64,000 nucleotides of DNA from Casuarius casuarius (Eukaryota; Chordata; Aves; Casuariiformes; Casuariidae): positions 248,001-312,000 of the forward strand of contig PTFA01000275.1 in the NCBI GenBank assembly GCA_003342895.1. Reading direction: 5' to 3'. The notes beneath the pieces were generated by a model. It saw only the letters and a program-made list of their open reading frames with translations, searched no databases and had not been told where the DNA came from. Numbering within the stretch: the first letter of the stretch is position 1; every line of letters begins with the position of its first letter. This document shows positions 24,584 through 37,992 of the stretch, piece after piece. The translations under genes were made by a program, and so were the position numbers.

Positions 24584-26399
24584 GGTCTCTCGTGTGTAAG
24601 TTAATGTAGCTGTGAATATTAACCTCAGCTAGATTTTGTGCACTCTCTGGGGTGACATTTAATCTCACTCATGGCACTGCAAATCTTGTCTAACCAAAAA
24701 TAACAACAGCAGAAACAATATACTGATAATTTTAATTATATGGAGGGGGAAAGAAAATCAGTCTCTATAGAGCAAATGTCTGAGATTAGAAGTACTGACT
24801 TGTTTAATGACTGAAGACAATTTATTCTGCAAAGCAAAAGAGAAGACAATATTTTTCAAAGCTTTGCCTGTACTAAAGAAACATTAAAAACTTACAAGAT
24901 GAAAGACTTCTGCACTGCATTTATTCTAAAAAGGCGTCAGTTTGTTCATCTGATCTGTGAAAAGTATAGCTGAGGAGAAAACAACAGGCAATTAGCAAGC
25001 AACCATATTCACAGTTAACAGCCAATGGGAGCCAATTAAGCTCATCATAAAAGTAGTGATTTTTGTAGACACTGTATTTAAACAATCCATCTAAGCATAC
25101 TATGCATCCACAATACTGAGAACTATTTTTTAAAAATAGCATCAATACACAAGAGAAAACGTTCAGTACTTTTTGAAGGAAATTGGGCAAAAATGGTTAG
25201 CATTCATGAGCATTCTTAGATTACCCAAGGAAGAAAAAGCCTCTTGGAGGATAAGACGGAATATGTAAAACTGAAATGGAGAAAGTTCTAAGCAAATGGT
25301 TTATATATTATGTATCTTCATTTTGATTCTGTTCTTGATAATAACAGACCTGTTTAGTAGCTGTGCCATTTTCACCACGAAATTAACTTTGTCAATTAAT
25401 TTAAAGGAAGTATTTCTCATTTTAAATCATTCTTGTGTTGAAATTTTTATATGTTTTCATCCATTTCATGCAGTGTTTTATATGGACTCTTTAGCCACGG
25501 TGTCTGCCTCAGAGCTCTTGCTGAGTCCATTAAAATGACATAGATAAGGAGAAAAGGGAAACAGATGGAGGCCTGGAGAAATAAAGATGATAAAACACTG
25601 CATTATTTTATCAGAAGAATGTTCTGATTCTTTTCTTTGGGGAATTAGGTTGAAGAAAATAAGGAAGCGATAACAGAGAAACTGGTTTTGAAGGAGGGCA
25701 CTACAGTGCAGTCGTACAATTCCACGTGAAGGAGAGAGGGGAGGAAAAAGAAAAAGCTTGATAGTAACAGCTGAAGGAGAAGACAAGCAGACTAAAAAGA
25801 GAAGCAGAGTATTCAAGCCACAGAGAAAGACATGGTGAAAGATCATACACCAGGGAAGAATTAGGAATTACTGATTCCACTCATTGTGAGAAAACAGAAG
25901 CTGGAATTACAGAAGAGACATTAAAAAAAAACTCAAGGACAGGACCTGGAGAGAAGGGGCCTGATCTTAGAAACAGAAAAAAATGTGACAGCTATTAAAA
26001 ATCTGAATAAGAAGATATGAAAAATGTGACAAAGCTGTTTCTGAAATTTTGATTTTGGGAAACGGAGAAATGTGTTCATCATAAATCAATACAGAAAACT
26101 ACATTTAATGTAACTCAGGGACATTTTATAATAGTATCTTAGTACATTATTAAACCTATGACCTTAGTGCCAAATTCTCTGGAGCATTCATTCATGTGTG
26201 TTATCGTTTACTCACACAGCTAGTTTTAGAAAAGTTAAAGTCTGTGCAGAAGGAATTTTACTTTTTATCATTAAAAACTGGGTCTAAATTCAGCTGCCAT
26301 GATTGGAGACAAAGTGCAGAAACTTTTTCCCTGCAAATTCATTCCTCTTCTACAGGTAGAGCGAGTTTGGCATTCACATTTAACTGCACCTGACCACCC

Positions 26400-27020
26400 C
26401 AGGACTCCTGCCTAAGCGAGTGGTCCTACCTGACTAGTGGACTGAAATACCAATACTTGGGCAGTCTGTCAGTGCCTAGCGTGGCAGTGCAGTTAGCTGC
26501 AGTTGAGCAGGGTCTGCCATCTCGCATTTGGCAACGTCTTGTTTCTGTACTGAATCAAACTCAGCACGAACAAATGTGAAGCCCATGGAGGAAGTCAGTA
26601 ACATGCAGTTTCAGAAGGAAATTAAGCTCCCCCAGATCCTGAAGAACCTGCAAGAGGGAGATTTCTGCTGTAAAACTTGCTGTAAAAAATTATTTCTGGG
26701 CAGCAGGGAAAAAAGCTGCCTGTTTGCTTTGTCTGCTTGTCAGCTCCATGCTGAGACAATTAGAGCCTCCCAGAAGAAATATGTCCTCTCCTTGAGCAAC
26801 AAGCAGAGGGCAGGCTGGGACAGGTGGAGGGCAGGGGAGAGGGACACAAAGACAGAGCAAACACTAGCATCCAGTGAGAGACTGCTGCAAAAAGCAGGGA
26901 GGAAACACAGCCAGGACTCAGAGGTGGCAGAAAGACAGACTAAAAGAGCTCCCAGAAAACCACTGAAGGGCTGCTGAACTTGGAGCAACACTGGAGGAGG
27001 AGTCACCCTTCAGGAAGATA
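26400..27020. other. GC-richer patch of unknown origin
   Basis: This patch is visibly richer in G and C than the several kilobases on either side and contains the ORF at 26585-26977. Short duplications occur near its start (GCAGTTAGCTGCAGTTG around 26488-26505). It could be an old mobile-element fragment, a CpG-decayed promoter, or an exon. I found no terminal repeats or target duplication bounding it. Confidence 0.5.
26585..26977 (+). CDS. Candidate ORF, 130 codons, unknown protein
   Basis: The frame opens upstream without an ATG. The first ATG is at 26585 (context CCCATGG, good at +4, poor at -3), and TGA ends it at 26977. Translation from the ATG gives a Lys-rich N-terminal part (MEEVSNMQFQKEIKLPQILK), then a cysteine cluster of the form C-C-x-x-C-C followed by KK, more scattered cysteines, and a charged C-terminal half rich in Arg, Lys, Glu and Gln that could form helix or coiled coil and ends in a basic stretch. 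I recognise no family. It sits in a GC-richer patch, and GC richness alone lowers stop frequency, so a chance frame is quite possible. A LINE ORF1-like or retrocopy origin is an alternative I cannot support from the residues. Confidence 0.2.
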   Translation: MEEVSNMQFQKEIKLPQILKNLQEGDFCCKTCCKKLFLGSREKSCLFALSACQLHAETIRASQKKYVLSLSNKQRAGWDRWRAGERDTKTEQTLASSERLLQKAGRKHSQDSEVAERQTKRAPRKPLKGC

Positions 27021-28762
27021 ACGACAGGAGGTGGAGAGATTTGCTTGTAAACCTTTTCACTTACATTCTGCTTCACTCTGAGTTCCCTCTATTAAAGAGA
27101 AAATTATTATAGTTGTGGCACATTCAGAGCCTTTTGATATTTTGGGGGTTCTGACTGATCTACATATAGATCTCGCTCAAAACATTGGTCTGCTTGGGAT
27201 ACTGTCAGGCTTCTGCTGCTTCGGGAAGAAAGCAAGCACGCCCTCCCCCAACTAATGTAGCAGTGCTCGGGTAAACTGAATTATCTATTTGGTATATAGA
27301 ATAGTACAATCTAGCTCATAAAGTAAAAATATACTATGGCAAACCTAACTCCTAGAGAGTAACACAAATTCTTTATCATAATAAAGTTCCATATGTCACT
27401 TATTTTCTCATTAAATACTGAGATTCCTGAAAGAATTCTCAGTTATCAAACTTGAATCTTACTTGTCTACATGACTTTTGTTTTCAAACTATAAATTAAA
27501 GTTCTAATTCCTGTGGCATAGCTACTCTGGATTTCAGTACTAGGAAAGTCAAGTTTCTTTCCTTCAAATGGCAGTGAATAGCTGAAAATAGTTGCGTTCA
27601 TACAAGACCGACCACCCAGTTCAAAAGGAAACAGTAGACAGGTGACAAATAACATGCATTTCTCTCCTGAAAGGAAACAAGAATACTTTATTCAATAAAT
27701 GTGTTGTATATGTGTAATGAATATCATTTTACTATCAGATGTATTTTTATACATTTTTGTTTCTATTTTTTCTGGAGATCTGTCATGAAGAATAATATGA
27801 ACTAATGATTCGTTTCTACACAACTGGAGGTATTGGGTTTAAATTCTGAAATCTGTTTTGGAATAGAACTAAAAGTTCAATTGACAGGAGGTATTTGTGC
27901 ACCTTTGCTCATATTACTCTTAAAGCTAGATCTCAGCCCTCTGAAGAAAAGTAAACACACATATAAGAAACTATGTTTATATGCCACTCAAAAATAAGAT
28001 TTTTGTCTTGCTACCTGTTGTATTTTTTCTTCTTTTTTTTTCTTCTTCTTCTCTTAATAGGTAAAGTCTCTACTTTACAAAATCAAATATTTGAATTTTG
28101 GTGCTGCATTTGAATGATCCCAGAACTATGATAGTAGAAAAGACTTTCTGGAAAAGTCTCAGGTTGCATATCATTTGGAGGCTCAGTTGTTAGCCTTAAT
28201 TGATCAAAAGCTAGAAGGGTATACAAAAATAAGGACCTATTAATATTTGCTTTTTATTTAACTGTCCATTACAGGTCACTGCCAAAAAATATTGCTGGGC
28301 TGAATATATCTCTGATTTGACTAGTATATCTGTTCTTATGCTAAGGAACTCTTCATGCAGTGCTGCCTCAGTAAAGTTCCCACTGTTTTAAAGCAAGGAG
28401 TTTCTTTTAATAGCAGCTCTCACAGCAATACAGCTGGCTTGCACCTTCTTCCCCACTGATAGATAGTGTTCAGCTGATCAATCCAGAGGGAGAAAAGGGT
28501 TCTCACTTCACTCATCCATTATATAATTTTAAGAGACTAGTAATGAAAGCATGAGAGGAGGTGAGCGACTCATTTTTAACATCAGCCTGCTTTGCAGTCC
28601 ATGCAAAAGCATGGGAGGTTTTTCAGATGATGTTAATCTAAACTAGTTTTCAGGAAGAAAGGAGAAGGGATGAAAAATAACTCCTTTTCTCTTTAGACTC
28701 AGCAACCATCTGTACTAGGCCACACCCACATCTGGTCTTGTTACCTGTTGAAAAGTTAAGTT

Positions 28763-28783
28763 GCATGCAATTCAATTGCATGC
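28763..28783. promoter_or_regulatory. Palindromic homeodomain/octamer-like block
   Basis: GCATGCAATT, one base (C), then AATTGCATGC is a perfect inverted repeat with 10-bp arms. It is followed within ten bases by CAATTAGATAAG, which combines a homeodomain-type ATTAG core with a GATA motif. ATGCAAT is close to a POU octamer half. Dense clustering of such motifs is seen in long-range enhancers, but no activity can be inferred from this sequence alone. Confidence 0.3.
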
Positions 28784-31570
28784 CCAATTAGATAAGCAAT
28801 TGCCAGTGTCAGCTGTGGCAGTCGCAGCTTTTTGAAAATGTAGTGCTAGGAATCAAATGAAGACAAAGATAAAATAAAGAAATATGACTTAACTATATAT
28901 CTTTTTTTCCTTAGAAGTTCACTTCTAGTTTATTCCCTTACAGAGCAATATTTTGAAATGGCATTAACACAATGTGAGAAGCCATTTTTAAAAATGACTC
29001 CAAACTACATCTAAGTTACAGACCATTTTCTTTGAGAACTCTCCCGATAAATGCATTGCAACCAAGTGGAAAACATATTCCTCTTCCTGCTGTGACTGCA
29101 CATTTGTACTCTTCAGCGCAAGCACATGTATTTGCAGTTTCTTCCTGACAGCTTGATTAACCTTGAAAAGTTGTAAAATGAGAAAAGAACTTGGATAGTT
29201 AACTTCCCAAATATATTTGAAAAAAATATAACTTAATAGACTATACATAAGTGATAATAGCTTTATCGATTTATAATCTTCCTGTAATTTACTTTATACA
29301 ATTTCACTTTAGAAAAAGAAGAGTTAGAGGTACATAGAACTCGTATCTCAGCTCTGAACCAAGACAGCCTAGATATTGGTCTATCATTGGTATATCTACC
29401 TAGATATTGGTACCATTGATACTACACATCAGGATAAAAATACATTCACTAGAAGGTTTTGTTATTGTTGATTTTTTAGCATTTATGCTTACCATGTTAA
29501 ACTAAGATACAGCAATAGAATACAAAGAGAAAACAATAGTGTGTCATTAACCACTTACACCAGTAATAAAGATGACAACAATTTAACTTTCTGCATCTCT
29601 AGGGATTTTTATTCTGATAATGCATAAACAAGGTAAAAAGCGATAAGATGTCTTCTTGTTCCAGGATTAAAAAGACTGCATATCAAAGCATACCATAGTC
29701 TAAATACAGAAGAAAGATGAGAGGGGAAGAAAAAGAAGAGGTTGAGGGAAAAAATCATCATATAAAATAAACAATATACCATACTGAAGTGTTCAGACTG
29801 TTCTTTGCAAATGATAATGATGTTCCTTCTGTGGTCAATTAGTTGATAATTATTAAATGAGTGCATATGAAACAGAAAAGACTATGTAGACTTCTATGAA
29901 ATCTGAATGTAAATACTTGAATACAAACAGTAGCCTGGGAAAAGGTGTAAAAACTCCATGTTCAGCACAGGAGCATGTGAAGACTGAACGTATTGATTTT
30001 GACTTCTGCAAGAAAGCAAATGGATGTTTTATTCAGAAGTTATGGAATATCTGAAGGAAATTCTTAAATAGGTGTCAATTTTAGAATTTTCAAAAGATTT
30101 TACTAGCTACAGACAGATTTATTCCATGACTCATTTCAAATTTCTCCTAAAATATATGCAATAAAGCTCTGCAGTGTGATGTTGTCCAGTATTAGAATGT
30201 CTTATTTAAGACACATTCCAGAGGGCTTTCATCATTTTGTGCATAAACAGCTGAAAAGTGTTGATATTTTTCTTACTCTAGAGTAATTCACGTGTAAAGG
30301 AGCAGTCCATTATACCCGATAGCATGAATCAAAGTGAACTAAATGTTCTATTTTTTTCCCCCACATATGATGTTCTAATCAGGTATAAGTTACTTTTCTG
30401 TTTACATGGAAATGGAATTATGTATTATCAAACTATGTCTGTTCAGCTTTCTCCTTTAGAAGGATAACCTAAACAAAAATGAGTCAAGCCTCTCTGTCTC
30501 TTATCTAGTCCAACTATTTCTAGGACGAAGCATCGAGAAAAGTGCTATATTACTGGATCCATACAAGATGAATTGTTACAGCAAATGCATCTATAGTTTT
30601 AGGTGGAGGCCTCAGCACAGTAGAGGCCTTCAGCCCACCTCCTTTTTCACATGGATACGGCAGTTACTTCATTGTCCACAGATACTGAAGGTTGTTTTCA
30701 CCTGCCAGGCCTGTGTATCTTGCTGGAACAAGCGTTCCCAACACTTTCTAGCAAATAAGTGGTAGGCCAGATATGTTGAGGACTGAATTTGCGCTATGAG
30801 CTCGGCTCACTTTAGCTGAATGCAAGCATGAACTCAGCTGAATGTTAGTTCAATGTTACCCACTGTATCCTTGAGGAATGTGATTGTAGTGCAATGTAAC
30901 TAGCTAAACAAAGATCCTCAAAGGTATTTAAGCACTTAACTGCTGTTTAACACAGAAATTAGTAGTTGATAAAGGAATTAGGTGTGAAAATGACACTTAA
31001 AGCTTCTTTCATACCACAATATAACTTCTAAGAGAATGTCAAGCAAAAAAAATTGTGAGGAAAAGAGTCAATTATGGAAGTGTTGCAACAAATTCTTATA
31101 TATCTGCCCAGGGAGGATATGCACATGCATCAAGAGATGCACTTGCATCAGGAACTTTGATAGGTTTTGGTGCATGACCAAGTCTGAGGGTCTGGCAGAG
31201 CTGACAAACAGTAGTAATTCATGTATTCATTCTAAAATAGATTTCAGACAACAGGCTATAGAAAATAAAAAGCTGAACATACTGTTTCTTTCTGAATTTT
31301 GAGTTGCAAATCATTTTTATGGGGCCACATTGAAATCAGTAACATCAGCTAAAGTAAGAGTTTTGTTCCAAGGTGGACTTCAGAATTATTGAAAGGTTAA
31401 GATAATACCTTAAAAAAACTTTTTTTTTCTCTATTAGCATTTAACTGCGAAACATAGTTGCACAATAATCTGTCAGAAATTCCTTCTGCGGAGAACTCAG
31501 ATTTGAGAAATATCTCTCAGTATCTTTTGAATTTAAGTCTAATTTCAGAGCACATTCTATCCCAACATGG

Positions 31571-31613
31571 TATAGCTAGAAATAGCAATAGCTATTTCTG
31601 TATAGCTAGAAAT
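31571..31613. repeat. Compound direct and inverted repeat
   Basis: The 13-mer TATAGCTAGAAAT occurs at 31571-31583 and again at 31601-31613. Between and overlapping them is a perfect inverted repeat, AGAAATAGC (31578-31586) and GCTATTTCT (31591-31599) with a 4-base loop. The combined pattern resembles a local template switch during replication. Confidence 0.85.
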
Positions 31614-34396
31614 TTTCTATGCCCTTCTTTACATTAAATTCTGTATGCATTTGTAATCCTATTTGCTTATTTGCAAATTACCATCATTTTTGTAAATTGC
31701 TATTTTTTGTCTTTTCTTTTTTGCATTTTCTAGTGTTGAACCAGAAGCATTTAAGTGTTTCTTGTATATAAATTACCCTCTTTTCAGTATGCTTTTAAGA
31801 GGCAAGGCATTGTTATAAGAAAATTAGTGAGTTCTGTAGAACACTTTAAAAAAAAAAAGTGAAAATAGTGCATATCACCCTGATGTATTTGTTAAGTACA
31901 TCTCTGTAGAAGATTAGAAAGAAATGTGAAAGAGTAAGGTGCATGATAACTTAGCTTGGAGTGCTATGTCTATTCATGCTGTTTACATCTGCTGCTAAGG
32001 AACAAGTAAGGGGGAATCAATGAAAACATTCACAAAGTAGAAAGTGTGCCTTTGAAATCCTCTGAGAAAATATTTTTATTAATAGAGAGGTATATCTTTG
32101 GACTATATATTACTAGGTTAAACTATGGAAAATAAATTTGAAAAAAAAACATTTAAAACTGCTTCTACAAAGTGCTCATTAGGTCAGTTTGAATAAAAGT
32201 AATTTTACAATCTAAGACCAAAATTATAAAAAGCTAAGCTCCTAATTCTATGTTTAGGCAAAAAATTTTCCCAAATGCACAGTACAGTTAAAGTACTGGA
32301 ATACCTTCTTAATGAAGATATGAATTACGTTGTTCATTTTTTAGGAAAAAAAAAAAAAAACCTGAAATTCATTTATTAAAAAAATAAAAATTTCTGCCTA
32401 GTAAATCTCACATTATTCAGAGCTTCACTAGGAGAAAAATCACTCATTTAATAGAAACTACTAGCAGGACATTTATGATCTGAGTCATGATTAGCTATGA
32501 ACTAGGCATAGATAGATATGCAGCTAATAATCTAACTTTCTGAGCATGTTGGTGTTTGACTTTTTCGATTCCAGCTTTTTTTTAAGCTTTATACACAGAG
32601 AAGGTGAGGTTTTGATCTACAACTTAGGCACTTACTTTAGGCAGCTAAGTGGGAGAATTTAGTCATTCTAGGTTGGTTTAAGGAAAGGTATAGGCACATC
32701 TGCAAACCCAGACCATTAATTATCACTTCTGGAAGTTATATTCTGAGCATCACTCCTGCAGGCCCCCACTCATTACACACAGCCCTGGCAGTGCCTGAAT
32801 TCCTTGGCTCTCTTCCTCTCCAACAGTCTTATTCCCCAGGGAACAAAAACAATCCTGCAGACTGTCTAATGGATCAACTGAAGGTTACCACTGGCCTATT
32901 TTTACTAATGACATGACAGCTATTGACTAAGACACAATTCTTCTGATTTTGCAGGGAGTTTACTACTCACACGAAGTAGTTCCAATGCAGAAAATGGACT
33001 TTAAACTTGATTCCCATAGATCAATTAGAAGCAAGACTACATTTATCCCCATCTCCTCTCTTATCTTTAAGAAGCAGGGCTGGCATGTATCTCAGTTTAA
33101 GAGAATAGCACCTGACTTCAGGTGAAATATGCCTCCCTTCACACTAAGCTTTCAGTCTCAAGTAGAAATAGCATTTAAGACCCACCTACTGATGCACCAT
33201 TTCTTTTCTGCTGTTTCTTAGTGTGCTAGCTTTTGTGGGCCATTCCTGAACGCAGTCCTTTCCTGCATGAAATAGGGATTCAATGTATGCGACTTTCCTG
33301 CAACAGTAGGAGTGCATAATAGACAGACACTTCAATACTTCCAGTACTTACCTTTTTCTTTATGACTTACTGATACTTTCCAAATTAAAATGCTAATATT
33401 GTGTGGAAACTCTCCTTATTTTCCCACACAGAGAAGAAGGAAGGACAAATAGACCATTCTATTTACATATTTTTCCAGTTCTTTGGGATCTCAAAGAGTC
33501 CCTTTAACTTTCCTATTGAGTTTATTTGGAACAGATATGTGCTAGGTAAGTGAAGACTACCAGCACTATGAAGTTCTAATACTTGTCAAACTAAACTTTC
33601 TGTCCATTATTTCATAAATCTAACTTTAAACTACAAAATAAGGAACCATTACACCAGGTTGATAATGTGCCCATAAGTAAATAGGATATATTAAGAAAGA
33701 TAGATATGTGACTAGCAAGCCATTTATTCATGACTTCACATCAAACATCAGAAATCAGTCCCATCAACAGGATGTTCCAATTGCAACTATATAGGAAACT
33801 GACAGATAATAGAAAGGTGAAATAAAGATTTGGCTTACATTCTTCTGAACAAAACAGAAAGCGCATACACTATATTCCAGTATAGTTCTTTCCACTGCAA
33901 AAATCTTATCTATCTTCCATTAAATATATATCCAGAAAATCATTTCAGCCCTGGTTGTGTTGTGACTAGCTGTGGAACAAGTCTGAATACAAGGAACAGA
34001 ATGATTCGCAGCTGCTCAAATGAATTTATTAAACCCTCTTTTCACTTGCTATTTCAGTCATGATTTTGCTGCTGCCAACACTTTCCCTGATGTGATGCTT
34101 AGCAGTGGCAATACCAATTGGTGCATATGCACATGCACATATAAATTGTGCTTGAGAGACAGGCAGGAATTCAGTACAGCAAGGAGATGACATTTGTGTG
34201 AAGCCAGGTTTATTGAGACCTATTTATGAGTGGGAAAGCCTAAAGACTGAAGAGTTCTGAAAAGGATCAGATAAATTTACTGGGTTTATTCATTCTCAGT
34301 GAAAAAATAATTTTCATCTTATTAACTTCATATATTTTGAGGGTACTTATTATTGCCTTATATTATCCAAAGCTCAGGGAATTTTTTTTTTGTTGT

Positions 34397-34425
34397 TGTT
34401 TTGTTTGGTTTGGTTTGGTTGGTTG
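34397..34425 (+). repeat. TTTGG simple repeat
   Basis: Short imperfect repeat of TTTGG/TTGG units following a T-rich run. Confidence 0.8.
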
Positions 34426-35489
34426 TTTTTTTAATACATATCTGTATAAAGGGTGCATCCACTGCTCCGTAGCAAATGCAATAACCATGTAGAATCCTTC
34501 GCTAGTTGATGCCCAGATGCAAAACTTTCCACCATTCTTTTCAAGAAAAGGCTGTGTACACATGCTATCTTTCATCTATCATGAGGCTGGCTTCAATTTG
34601 TATCATTTTGTACCATCTAGATTTTACTGTATCAATGTCTATATTTACATGTCCACATGGCAATAAAGCTATGACAAATCAAGAGAGCAAAGGAAGAAAT
34701 AGCCTCGGCAATCTAGGGATTAATGTTCCAACTGAGGTGTTGCAAGCCATCTGTATTAGAGTGCTGTCCTCAATGAATGGGCAGAACATTTCTAAATTGC
34801 TAAAGACTCTGTCCATTATATTGGTTTAAGTGAATATAGACATTAAAATTAATGAAAAATCATTTAAAAAGCAGAGCAAAGGGAAAGTAATTACAAAAGG
34901 AAGCAGAAGAAGAATGTGTAATAGTGGTAAGAACACTGGATACTTAAAGTTCACAAAATTTAAGGAAGATCAAAGGAGTAGTCAAATGAATAATTATGAG
35001 TAGAAATTGATTTTTTTGTTTGAATCTGAGTTTTGAGTGAAAAGAAAAGTATTTAAGACTTTTGCTTCTTTTTTTATCCAACTTTTTTAGAAGAAAGTAA
35101 AATAACTCTTAAAAAAACCCAGTCACAGATGTTCTCATTTTTAATTAAATAAAATAAAGCTGAATTCCCATTATAAAATAGAAAATAAAACTTAGCCCTT
35201 AGGTGTTAAAATGGGTCTGATTGATAGACTTTTAAGTTACTTTTTTAAGGTATGACTTCTGGAAACTCGATGGAGACCACTAAGAAATAAATATCCTTCA
35301 TGCTGCCAAAAAACATTTTAAGAACTATGGTCTTTCAGAAAAAATATTCTCTGAAAAATATAAATATGGAGATTTATACAATTAGTATAAAAGTGGATAT
35401 CAACCAGGCCACTTTTCTGGACATATGTAGCAGTTACGCTTGGTGGAGTGGAGACAAAAGGCAGAGAAGAAAATAAAAGCTCTTTTTCC

Positions 35490-35513
35490 TTTTTTTTTTT
35501 TTTTTTTTTTTTT
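35490..35513 (+). repeat. Poly-T tract (24 T)
   Basis: Uninterrupted T run. No adjoining retrosequence is recognised on the minus strand, so it is not called as a retrocopy tail. Confidence 0.9.
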
Positions 35514-37992
35514 GCTACAAATGAAAGCACACAAACACCATTTCCTATTAATAAATTGTTATAGACTTGGTTTCAAATATAATTTTATTTTTTAATTGTT
35601 TTGGTTTTGATTTTTTAATTATCTAAGGGGTAATTTCATGACTGGTATAACTTTTGAGATCATGCAGCAAATATGTACCTGTTTAGTTTTATGTTTTCAA
35701 ATTAAAAAAAAAAAAAAGGCTTCACTTTGCAAGCCAGTGCTACTTCAATAATAAGCTCCTCAGTAGCCATTCATTTCATTTGTTATACATACATTTTAGG
35801 AAGCAGATGGAATTGTAGTGCGAAAGATCATGCATAAAATCTATGTTCCAAAGACCTAAAGAAAAATAGCAGACCTGCATTTAAAAGAAAAGAAAAAAAG
35901 CAGGAAGAATGAAAAACCTGTCAAGTAAAAACTTGCAAAAAAAAGAAAAAAAAACCCTCTAGCTTATACATCTGTTCTCTCTCACTGGGTTCTTGCAATA
36001 GAGGAGAAAAAATGAGCAAGGCTTTATTACGTGTACTGTACTTTTAATGTTGATTGTATAGACATGTGCTAAGCAAATTCAACTGTCTGTCAAGCTACTG
36101 GCAGCCAAGGGAAGAAAGGCAGATATCATGGAACTTGAGCCTTATAACGTTTTATTAGAAGCAAGATGTCTGTTGAAATGAAGGAGCAAAAATCGGTAAA
36201 GGGAAAAATCTGATCATCCATAATGCACACTGTTGTATCTTCTCTACAGTGCTAACGTACCTGTGTGGATCTGCCCACATCTTCCTTTCAAGTATGATGG
36301 AATTTTTTAATCAACAAGAAACTCTGCAGCATTAAAGGAAAAAGAATCTTCATTTTTGACAAAAAGTTCAGCATTATGTGGTTAGTGTTATTCCTTAATA
36401 CTATTTTTCTTTTTCCATTCAACACCTTTCTAATGGACCTATTGGTAAATGGTTTTAATTTAATTTATTTTTCTATTAATTTTATTTAATTCAATAATTA
36501 TGTTCTTGAATAACTCATGACTGAAAAAAAATGGGATGCTATTCTCATAAATTCTATCAAATTTAAGTTTTTTTTTTTTTTATTGATTGATTTTTACGCC
36601 ATTGTTGTAACTAACTCATCTCCTGGTCTGTTTTGTTTAACTACTTTATAATGATTCCAGATTGTCCCTGAGGGAAGTTGCAACTGTATTACAAACAGAA
36701 AATATTGAAAATGTACTGTGGCTGACAATTCACTGCTTAATGCTATCCAATTGACACAGCAGCATCTTCCACATTGTTACCAACTGTCATGTAGCTATTC
36801 ATAGCCTGTGATTTGTAAAAGCAGGTAGCAAGAGAAAATGACCTGCAGGGAACATGACAGAGGATTATGCAAAGGAGTTTCATACAGCAAAACTGAATTT
36901 GTCTGTTGATGTGTAGATCCTACCATTAACAGCACCTATTCAATTTTTTAATATGAAACATGCAGAAATACCAAAAGCTTGAAAAAGTACGTGTTTGACA
37001 CTAGACATATTTTTATTCCACTGACTACTAGATTTTTTCCATTCCCATTTAATTCCTAGGTTTTCTTGATAAACAATGTTATCTGAAATTCTGCATGCTA
37101 CATGTTAATATTTTTCACTATTAGCAATCTGAATTTAAAATCATAAATGATAATTATGACAGTTATCAAGTTGATTAAAAACAGGCAAGAATATAAACAG
37201 AAGAGAATGATACTCATACATTTGGGGTATGATTATTCAGTAAATTTAGCTAGAAAAAAAATGTTCTGGGAAGATGAGACTTAGAATCATAGAATAATTT
37301 AGGTTGGTAGAGACTTCTGAAGATTTGCTGCATCAACCACTCTCCCAAACCAGGACCAACTTTGAGCTTAGATGTAGATCCAAAGTTATATTGGGTTCCC
37401 CAGGGATGTTTCCAGTTTATTGTTTTAAATATCTTCAAGGCTGGAGATTCCAACAACCTCTCTAAGCAACCTATTGACCACCCTCATGCGGAAAAAAAAA
37501 AATTTCCCTAACTTTTTGTATTACAGCTTCTGTCTGTTGCCTCTTGTCCTCTCTCTCGAAGAAGTATCATGCTTTATCTTCTCTATAACCTCCCATTAGG
37601 TGGCTGAACACAGCAAAAAGATCTCCCTACAAACCCTCTCTTCTTAAGAATGAACAAACCCAGTTCTCTCAGCCTTTCCTTACCTGTCATGGGCTCCAGC
37701 CCTTGTCATCTTGGTGGCCTGCCTCTGCACTCACTCTATTATGTCTACATCTTTTTTGTGCAGGGAACTTCCAAACTATACAGAGTCCTCCAGAGGTGGT
37801 CTCATGAGTGCCACATAGAAGAGAATAACCAACTCCCTTGGCCTGCTGGTTACACTTTTGCTAAAATGGCCTAGGATGTGTTGAGCATGCATTGCTGCAA
37901 GCGCACACTGCTGACTTATAGTCATCCAGCTGTTTAGTAAGATACCCAGCTCCTTTTCTGCAGAACTGCTACCTAGCCATTCAGTCTCCAGC

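Larger units (their letters stand above)
13028..26399. other. Long non-coding stretch
   Basis: I see no gene in these 13 kb. Content is AT-rich unique sequence with small features: an 18-bp palindrome at 15831-15848, (GA)11 at 16804-16825, inverted repeats at 21224-21283 and 23438-23461, and a CTTT/T tract at 24547-24583. Several spots carry short motifs of the type AGGCACCTAA or ATGCCTAGATG (for example 14915-14950, 16976-17030 and 18451-18480), which may be remnants of an old interspersed repeat. Confidence 0.6.
27021..37282. other. Long non-coding stretch
   Basis: No gene is recognised in these 10 kb. It is AT-rich with T and A runs. Notable spots are the palindromic block at 28763-28783, a duplicated 13-mer CCTAGATATTGGT at 29368-29380 and 29399-29411, the compound repeat at 31571-31613, a CACTTACTTTAGGCAGCTAA-type old-repeat motif near 32625-32650, a TTTGG-rich simple repeat at 34397-34425, and a T24 run at 35490-35513. 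Confidence 0.6.

Noticed and set aside
25478..25846. Minus-strand open frame of 122 codons
   Set aside because: It is the complement of a purine-rich stretch, giving Phe/Leu/Ser/Pro-rich translation. No motif and no splice support.
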